Shown here in pieces: positions 55,620 through 64,000 of a stretch of DNA of 64,000 bases. The notes beneath the pieces are model-generated. The model made no database searches and was not told the origin of the DNA. It worked only from the letters and a program-made list of their open reading frames with translations. The stretch comes from Cynocephalus volans (lineage: Eukaryota; Chordata; Mammalia; Dermoptera; Cynocephalidae), in contig NC_084472.1 of the NCBI RefSeq assembly GCF_027409185.1, forward strand, positions 16,974,524 through 17,038,523, read 5' to 3'. How positions within the stretch are numbered: position 1 is the stretch's first letter; the number at the start of each line of letters is the position of its first letter. The position numbers were made by a program, and so were the translations under genes.

Positions 55620-57679
55620 AACAGTGAGGCAAACAAGACACCCCAAAAGCCAAAAAATTAGATAACCTAGATGAAACGGACAAATTCCTAGAAATGCGCA
55701 AACTACCAAAACTGATTCAGAATAAATAGAAAATCTGAATTGACCTATAACAAGTAAAGAGATTGTATCAGTAATCAAAAACCTCCCAACAAGCCCAGGA
55801 CCACATGGCTTCATTGGTGAATTTTATCAAACAATTAAAGAAGAATTAACATCCATCCTTCTCACACTCTTTCAAAAATAGACGAGGAAAGAATGTGTCC
55901 TAACTCATTTTAAGAGGCCACCATTACCCTGATACCAAAGCCAAACTATAGACCAATATCCTTTGTAAATATGGATGAAATATCCACAACAAAATACTAG
56001 CAAGCCAAATGTGACAACCTATTAAAATAATTATACATCATGACCAAGTGGGATTAAACCCAAGAATGTAAAGGTGGTTCAACACACAAAAGTCAATACT
56101 GTAGTACACCACATTAATAGAATGAAAAACCATAAGATCATCTCTGTTGACACAGAAAAAGCATTTGACAAAATCCAACACTTTTTCATGATAAAAAACA
56201 ATTAATAAAGTAGGCCTAGAAGAGAACTTCCTCAACATGATAAAAGGCCTCTATGTAAAACCTACAGCTAACATTGTACTTAATTATGAAAGACTGAAAA
56301 ATTTCCCCCTAAGATCAGTAACAAGACAAGTATCACTTCTATTTAACATTGTACTGGAAGTTCTAACCAGATAAATATGCAAGAAAAAGAAATAAAACAT
56401 ATTCAGATTGGAAAGGAAAAAAAAAAAAGTTAAACTATCTGTATTAGCAGATAACATGATCTTATATATAGAAAATCCCAGTTAATGCACAAAAAACAAT
56501 TAGAGCTAATAGATGAATTCAGCACAGTTGCAGGATGGAATTCAACCCAAAAAAGTCATTTGTATTTTTATACACACTAGTAATGAACTATCTGAAATGG
56601 AAATAAGAAAATAATTGAATTTATAATAGCTTCAAAACAATAAAATACCTAGGAATAAATTTAACCAAGGGGGCAAGACTTGTACACTAAAAAGTACAAA
56701 ACGTTGCTGAAAGAAATTAAAGATGACCTAAATAAATGGAAAGACATTCTGTGTTCATGGATTTGAAGACAATATTGTTAAGATGGCAGTTCTTTCCAAA
56801 GTGATCTATAAATTCAATCTCTGTTAAAATCCCAATGACATTTTTTGTGGAAATGGAAAAGCCAATCCTAAAATTCATACAGAATTGCAAGGGTCCCTGA
56901 ATAGCCAGCACAATCTTGAAAAAGAGGAACAAAGTTACAGGACTCACACTTCTTGACTTTGAAACTTACTACAAAGCTAGAGTAATCAGTGTGGTACTAG
57001 CACAGGATAGATATATAGGTCAATGGAATAGAATCGAGCATCAAGAAATAAACCCATGTATCTCTGGCCAATTGATTTTCAACAGGGAAAGCAGAACAAT
57101 TCAGTGGGGAAAGAATCTTTCAACAAATGGTGCTGGGAAAACTGGATATCCACATGCCAAAGCATAAATAAATAAATTTGGATTCTTACCTCACAGTACA
57201 TATAAAAATTAACTCAAAGTTAATCAAAGACCTAAATACAAGAGCTAAAACTAGTGTCTGGTATCTAAAATATATAAAGAACTCTAAAAACTCAACAACA
57301 AAAAGACAAACCAAGTAAAAACTGGGCAAAGGACTTGAACAGACATTTCTTCAAAGAAGACACCCAAATGACCAATAAGCACATAAACAGGTGCTCCACA
57401 TCACTAACCATTAGGGAAATGCAAATCAAAACCACAGTGAGACACCACTTCACACTCCTAGGATTTTTGTAATTTAAAAAATGGAAAATAGCAAGTGTTG
57501 GTGAGAATGTGGAGAAATCAGAACCCTCATGCCTTGTGTGAGAATTTAAAATAGTGCAGTCACTATGGAAAATGATTTGGTGATTCCTCAATAAATTTAA
57601 CATAGAATTACTTTATGATCAATCAATTCCACTCATAGGTATATATCCAAAATATGTAACAACAATTATTCAAACAAAA
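55620..57679 (+). mobile_element. Older LINE-1 ORF2 region (plus), interrupted
   Basis: Plus-strand ORF2 relic with many stops: [22 protein letters not shown] sequence near 55790, then ttcatgataaaaaac, aggaataaatttaacc, and the C-terminal tggtgagaatgtggagaaa near 57500. It stops where the minus LINE-1 at 57680 begins. Confidence 0.8.
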
Positions 57680-60619
57680 TCTTTTTTTTTTATAAAATCT
57701 TTTTTTAAATTTTATTTATTTATTTATTATTTATTTTTTTATTTTTTAGTTTTATTTTATTTTGTCAATATACAATGTGGTTGATTATTGGGGGCAATTA
57801 CCGAAACCTCCCTCCCTCCTCCCTCTCCTTCCTCCCTCCCAAAAATGTCCTTTCTGTTTGCTTGTCGTATCAACTTCAAGGAATTGTAATTGTTATGTCC
57901 TCTTCCCTCCCCCCCACGTTGTTTGTGTACTTATTTATTTATTTTTAGCTCCCACAAATAAGTGAGAACATGTGATATTTCTCTTTCTGTGCCTGACTAG
58001 TTTCACTTAATATAATTCTCTCTAGGTCCATCCATGTTGTTGCAAATGGCAGTATTTCATTCTTTTTTATAGCAGAATAGTATTCCATTGTGTAGATATA
58101 CCACATTTTCCATATCCACTCACCTGATGATGGACATTTCGGCTGGTTCCAACTCTTAGCTATTGTAAATAGTGCTGTGATGAACATTGGGGAACAGGTA
58201 TACCTTTGACTTGATGACTTCCATTCCTCTGGGTATATTCCCAGTAGAGGGATAGCTGGGTCATGTGGTAGATCTAGCTGCAATTGTTTGAGGAACCTCC
58301 ATACCATTTTCCATAGAGGCTGCACCATTTTGCATTCCCACCACCAGTGTATGAGAGTTCCTTTTTCTCCGCAACCTCGCCTGCATTTATCGTTCAGAGT
58401 CTTTTGGATATTAGCCATCCTAACGGGTTAGATGGTATCTCAGTGTGGTTTTGATTTGCATCTCCCAAATGCTGAGTGATGTTGAGCATTTTTTCATGCG
58501 TCTTTTGTCCATTCGTATATCTTCCTTTGAGAAATGCCTATTTAGCTCTTTTGCCCATTTTTTAAATGGGTTACTTGTTTTTTTTTGTTGTAAAGTTGTT
58601 TCAGTTCCTTGTATATTCTGGATATTAATCCTTTGTCAGATGTCTATTTTGCAAATATTTTCTCCCACTCTGTTGGTTGTCTTTTAACTCTGTTAATTGT
58701 TTCTTTTGCTGTGCAGAAACTTTTTAGTTTGATATCCCATTTGTTTATATTTTCCTTTGGTTGCCCATGCTTTGGGGGTCATATTCATGAAGTCTGTGTC
58801 CAGTCCTACTTCCTGTAGTGTTTCTCCTGTTTGTTTTCTTTGAAAAGTTTTATTGTTTCAGGGTGTATATTTAATTCTTTAATCCATTTTCGGTTGATTT
58901 TGGTATATAGTGAGAGGTATGGGTCTACTTTCATTCTCCTGCATATTGACATATAGATATCCCAGCACCATTTGCTGATGAGGCAGTCTCTTCCCCAGTG
59001 TATAGGCTTTGTGCCTTTGTCAAAGATCAGATGGCTGTAGGTGTGTGGGTTGATTTCTGGATTCTCTATTCTATTCCATTGGTCAGTGTGTCTGTTTTTA
59101 TGCCAGTACCATGCTGTTTTGGTTATTATAGTTTTGTAGTATAGTTTAAAGTCAGGTAGTATTATGCCTCCAGCTTTATTTTTATTGCTCAGAATTGCTT
59201 TGGCCATGCGTGGTCTTTTGTTATTCCATATAAATGTCTGGATAGTTTTTCCATTTCTGAGAAAAATGTCATTGGAATTTTGATGGGGATTGCATTGAAT
59301 CTGTATATCACTTTGGGTAGTATGGACATTTTCACTATGTTGATTCTTCCAATCCAAGAGCATGGGATATCTTTCCATTTTCTTGTGTCCTCTTTAATTT
59401 CTCTCAGCAGTGGTCTGTAGTTCTCATTATACAGATTTTTCACATCCTTGGTTAACTCAATTCCAAAGTATTTCTTTTTTTTGATGGCTATTGTAAATGG
59501 GCAAGCTTTCTGGATTTCTCTTTCTGCATGTTCAGTATTGGAGAATAGAAAAGCTACTGATTTTTGTGTGTTGATTTTGTATCCCGCTACTTTGCTGAAA
59601 TCCTTTATCAACTCCAAGAGGTTTTTTGTAGAGGCTTTCAGCTGATCAATATATAGGATCATGTCATCTTCAAAGAGGGACAGTTTGATTTCATCTTTTC
59701 CACTCTGGATGCCCTTTATTTCCTTCTCTTTTCTGACTTCCCTGGCCAGTACTTCCAATACTATGTTGAATAGGAGTGGTTAGAGTGAGAATCCTTGTCT
59801 AGTTCCTGTTCTTAAAGGAAAAACTTTCAGCTTTTCCCCATTCAAGATGATATTGGTGGTGGGTTTATCATATATGGCTTTAATTATGTTGAGATACTTT
59901 CCATCTATACCTAACTTATAGAGAGTCTTTATCATGAATGAGTGTTGAATTTTATCAAATGCTTTTTCAGCATCTATAGCGATGATCATATAGTCCTTGT
60001 GTTTGATTTTATTGATATGGTGTATCGCATTTTATTCATTTGCATATGAACCAACCTAGCATCCTTGGGATGAATTCCACTTGATCATGGTGTTTAATTT
60101 TGCATATGTGTTGCTGTATTCTGTTAGCTATTATTTTATTGAGGATTTTTGCATCTATATTCATCAAGAATATTGGCCTGTAGTTTTCTTTTTTAGGTGT
60201 ATCTTTACCTGGTTTTGGTATCATGGTGATTTTAGCTTCATAGAATGAGTTTGTGAGAATTGCCTCTCTTTCAATCTTTTGGAATAGTTTGTAGAGAATT
60301 GGTGTCAATTCCTCTTTGAATGTTTGGTAAAATTCTGCTGTGAATCCATCTGGTCCTGGGCTTTGCTTTGTTGGGAGCCTTCTGATAACAGCTTCAATAT
60401 CTTTTATTGTTATCGGTCTGTTCAGATTTTCTTTATCTTCTTGGCTCAGTTTTGGTAGCTTGTGTGTGTCCAGAAATTTATCCATTTCCTCCAGATTTTC
60501 AAATTTGTTGCCATATAGTTGTTTATAGTAGTCACTAATGATTTTTTGTATTTCTGATATCACCTTTTTCATTTCTAATTTTTGTTATTTGGGTCTTCTC
60601 TCTTCTTTTTTTTTTTAGT
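57680..60619 (-). mobile_element. LINE-1, minus strand, 5' truncated
   Basis: Reversed LINE-1 with a T-rich tail at its left end, a 3' UTR and most of ORF2. Minus-strand ORFs run from reverse transcriptase ([18 protein letters not shown] near 60340, [11 protein letters not shown] near 59670) to the C-terminus (RRGCGEKGTLIHWWWECKMV near 58370). Frameshifts and a stop split it, so it is inactive. Its 5' end (gaagagagaagacccaaat) lies at about 60619, inside an older L1. It is close in sequence to the element at 36.2 kb. Confidence 0.88.
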
Positions 60620-60870
60620 CAAATTCACAGAAACAGAAAGTAGAATTGTGGTTGCCAGGGGCTGGGGGGGCAGGGAAGGAGAGTTAGTGTTTCAGTGTGG
60701 GAAAAGAGTTTCAGTTTGGGAAGATGGAAAGAGCTCTGGAGATGGATGGTGGTGATCAGTGCAAATTGATGTGCATGCACTTAATGCCCCAGAACTCTAC
60801 ACTTGCAAATGGTTAAAATGGTGAATTTTATGCCAATGTATATTTTGCCACAATTAAAATAACTATGCAG
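60620..60870 (+). mobile_element. Old LINE-1 3' end, continuation beyond the inserted LINE-1
   Basis: Typical old L1 3' end (gtggttgccaggggctggg, ggttaaaatggtgaatttta, ccacaattaaaa). It is probably the continuation of the element at 55620-57679. Confidence 0.65.
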
Positions 60871-62739
60871 AAACTATTGGTCTTTACTAAAAAAGGAATA
60901 ATTACAGATTTTTTTAAAAAGTCTATTACAATATACTTTAAATTCAAAAGCAAATTGAAAGAAGAATCCTTTGTTAATTAGAAAGTAGCATGTTTGTAGA
61001 TGTGATAGAGCACAGACATCTAGGTCATTTCATATTTGTTTAACATACAAAGAACTACTAACATACCATAGAATACAGTACATATATATATTTGATTTTT
61101 TAAGAAGGAATTTTGATTTTAACTCAATTTGAGCAGCTATTAAGTGCCATTCGACGTACATAAATTAACAGAACTTCATAATATATAACTAACATGCTTT
61201 CCTGAAACCATGTTTATTGCATTCTTCTGATGTATTTCAGGATTTTCAGGTCTCAGTTGAAAAGGTAATTCTACTTGCTGGATATAGGATGCATAAGATC
61301 TTCTTACCTTTAAAAAAAGACAGCAATAACCAAAATATTAATAAATTACTTATAGATTTACTGTATTTTTTTTTTCTAGGAGTAAAAGTCCAGAATGGGA
61401 ATAAATGCTCTTGGCTTTTGGAAAAATTAATATATAGCAAAATAATGGAAAACTCGTATGTATGAATATTCTTAACATCACTGTTTGAAGAAATCTTTAC
61501 AGTTCCCCTGGTTTGTTGAACTTCTAAAATGGTCCCTTCCTCTGATCTGAAAATAAAGTGTTTATAGTCTACACATACACAGGGTTTGCTCAATAAACTT
61601 CTGTTGCTCAAAACCTCTATTTTATTCAACCAATTTTTTCTGTGTGCCTTTCAAGATGATGATGATGTGTAAGAACCATCAACAAAAGCTGGACATGCGA
61701 AACATTGTTGTAGCCTGTAACTCTTGACTCCAGTGCTGGTAGCTGTGAAAGTTTGGACTAAGGAAATAAATACGTCACAAACCAGTCAGGAATGTCAGCC
61801 ACATAGGAAGCTACACTACTAGATGGGAATTCCAGAAGAGGGTTCTAAATATATGTTTCACACTATAAAACTGGAGTTCATGTTTTAGCAAGCTACATAC
61901 CTGCAGCTATAGCTCCTAACATGTTTCCAAGACTGAAAATGCCAGGGGTGATTCTTTTCTACCATCGATTTTTTTTTTTTTTTTTTTTTACCATCTGTTC
62001 TACCATCGTTTTTATGATCTGCTTTTTCCTTAGTATCATTTTCTTTCACCTCTGGCAGGTTTGAGGCCATGATGCACTGATCTAATCAGACTATTCACAA
62101 AATCTTATCTGCTATATTGAATGAGATGCATAAAAGAAGAAATTCAGTTAGTAAGCAAATTTGGAAAAATATTCATTTTTATGAATAACAAAAAACAAAT
62201 ATAACAGTGAGATAAAATTTTTCATTTATTACTGAAGATTTTTTAAATTGAAATGCTAGTTAGGATATGAGAAACTGGTACTTCAGTCATTGCTGTTATT
62301 TGGTGACATATCAAGAACAATAGAATTAATAAACTTTAAACAAGTAATTCTATTTCTTGGAATCCAGTCTAAGAAAATAAGTGGAAAATGTTAATAAGAA
62401 AAATAGTAAAATGATTAATAATGGATTAAGATGGTGGATTATAGATAATTTTTGTCTTCTAAATTTTTGGAAATTATAATTTTGTTCCTTTTAGAATAAA
62501 AAACTGTAAATTGTGAAGAAAAAAATGAACATTGCCTTTGTGAAAGATCACTTTGTGTGCTTTATAAGTAAATGATTTCCTCAATCTCTCAGCTACTCAG
62601 TATCTCATTTCCCGTTGTCATTGCACCCACATCATTCCAACATCTGTGAAGAAATAATTTGATGGAAAATATTTTGATTTGGCTATAAAAGTGTAGTCAG
62701 TACCCACGTGAGCACGAGCACATTGTTTCCTTTCTAGAA

Positions 62740-63170
62740 AACCTGCGGTGTCTCACCAGTGACTGCAGAGTGAGGCTCAGACTCCATAGCCTGGCGTTCA
62801 AAATCCTCCCGACCTCTTCTCAACCTTGCTGCCCTCTTCCCCTTCTGTTATTCTTGTCATACTCTATTCAGGCTCACATGTGCTTATTAATTAATTAATT
62901 CCACAAATGTCGACGGTCTGCTCTGTGCCAGGAAGAGTCTAAGGCCCTCAGGATAAAGAGGGGTGCAAAAAACCTAAAACGGTGGCTGCCCTTGCAGACC
63001 GTCTGCTATGGAGGTGGAAATAGACATTAATCAAAGAAATTAGATGGAAAATGACAAGAGTGTTACGAGCCTGAATGCAGGGGGCTCTGGCCTAGTTTTG
63101 GGGTCAGAGATCATCCCTGAAGAAGTGACATTTGCACTGAAATCTGTTGATGACTCACAGTTACCTAGAC
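62740..63170. repeat. L2-like fragments
   Basis: ggcgttcaaaatcctcccga resembles L2 plus; gagatcatccctgaagaagtgacatttg resembles L2 minus. Short and diverged. Confidence 0.35.
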
Positions 63171-64000
63171 AAAGAGGTAGTGTGTTAGGACTGCCAACTA
63201 AGATGCCTCTCTTTCCCTGCTCTAGAAGTAGACATGCATGATCCAGCCATGCCAGTCAGTCAGCTGGGCTACAAGTCAAATCCTGAATAGAGTGGACTGA
63301 GGGCAGAAAGCAACTGAAACTGCCACACCCTGCCCACTGTGCCCTGAAGAAGCTGTGCATTGGTGCCCGCCTTCCACTCTCCTGAGCTACTCCGTTCCTG
63401 CCCTGCCCCAGGCCTGGTCATCCAGCTTCTCCTTTGATTTTGTGAATCAGACAGTGTCCTTCCATTTCTTTTAGCTGAGTTAGTCTTGGTTGCTCGCTGC
63501 TAAAGAAAGAACCAAAACTCACATAGAGTGCGAGGTTCCCAGACAGGAGGAAGCTCAAAAACCCCATAGTGGGAGGGGACATCCCCAAAACCTATTCACT
63601 TGCCCTTTTTCTGGAATATTCCCCTCTCCATCTTCACACTTTGATTATATATGTATATAATACATGTAAGAAAGAAAATGAGAAGGGGGGTGGAAGGGGA
63701 AAGAGAAATGGATGGGAGGGGATAGTGGGAGATGGGAAAGGAGGAGAGAAGAGGATTCATGTCCTGCTTAGAAGTCTCTCCCCTACTGGAGAGTGAACGA
63801 CCTTCCCCTGAACTCCCAGAGCCAGCTCCTGTGGACTCACTAAATCCTGCCTTGGATTATTACGGCTGTCTGAGTGTCTGTCTTGCTCCCCTTGCTGGGT
63901 AGGAAGCTCCTTGAGGAAGGGATCTTGTCAAATTCCTCATTTTCACCTCCATAGCACCTGGGTCCTGAGTCTTAACTTAGTAGGTGCCAAAAAGATATTG

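Larger units (their letters stand above)
46765..64000. other. Flank upstream of SEH1L, no gene recognised
   Basis: Repeat-dominated: L1 pieces at 47.8-49.3, 54.3-55.1, 55.6-57.7, 57.7-60.6 and 60.6-60.9 kb, SINEs at 47.5, 49.6 and 52.4 kb. A repeat-like block at 50.1-50.7 kb, and 50.7-54.3 and 60.9-62.7 kb, are unassigned AT-rich sequence. Short open frames show no known domains. A purine-rich GGA/GAAA tract lies at 63670-63760. Confidence 0.6.

Noticed and set aside
61885..62070. Minus-strand 61-codon frame with a Lys run
   Set aside because: The Lys run comes from an A/T homopolymer and the rest matches no family I recognise; support is too weak.

Overview
This is mammalian nuclear DNA: split genes with GT-AG introns, LINE-1, L2 and MIR relics, and a CpG-island promoter. 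The youngest repeats are tRNA-derived SINEs. One kind closely resembles tRNA-Ile. The other is GC-rich, with Pol III A and B boxes, a conserved TATATAGG and a poly(A) tail. Several have perfect target-site duplications. Both kinds fit the t-SINE/CYN families known from colugos (Dermoptera), so a flying lemur is the likely source. That assignment is from memory, without a database search.

Left part (1-25.4 kb, + strand): ENOSF1, an enolase-superfamily sugar-acid dehydratase (L-fuconate dehydratase). Fifteen coding exons, human exons 2-16, are all in frame with intact splice sites and catalytic motifs. Exon 1 lies outside the window. The introns hold LINE, MIR and SINE pieces and an inverted pair of LTR-like repeats.

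Middle part (26.8-46.7 kb, - strand): a mosaic of fragments from three genes, all on the minus strand. From 3' to 5' these are (i) the last exon and complete 3' UTR of TYMS, tail to tail with ENOSF1 as in other mammals; (ii) the first coding exon of CEP192; (iii) exons 3, 2 and 1 of SEH1L with its CpG island. TYMS exons 1-6, SEH1L exons 4-9 and CEP192 exon 3 onward are not seen. SEH1L exon 2 has an in-frame TGA and exon 3 is 2 nt short; TYMS exon 7 has an in-frame TAG as its second codon. In human, ENOSF1/TYMS (18p11.32) and SEH1L/CEP192 (18p11.21) are about 12 Mb apart. The window therefore contains a rearrangement junction, a mosaic duplication, or an assembly join. A probable L1/SINE chimeric insertion sits in the SEH1L-CEP192 interval.

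Right part (46.7-64 kb): no gene recognised. It is upstream of SEH1L and filled with nested LINE-1 elements, L2 pieces and tRNA-Ile SINEs.

No new enzymatic or defence system was found. The most notable items are the gene mosaic, the tandem-acceptor change in TYMS exon 7, the SINE in the TYMS 3' UTR, the L1/SINE chimera and the LTR palindrome.
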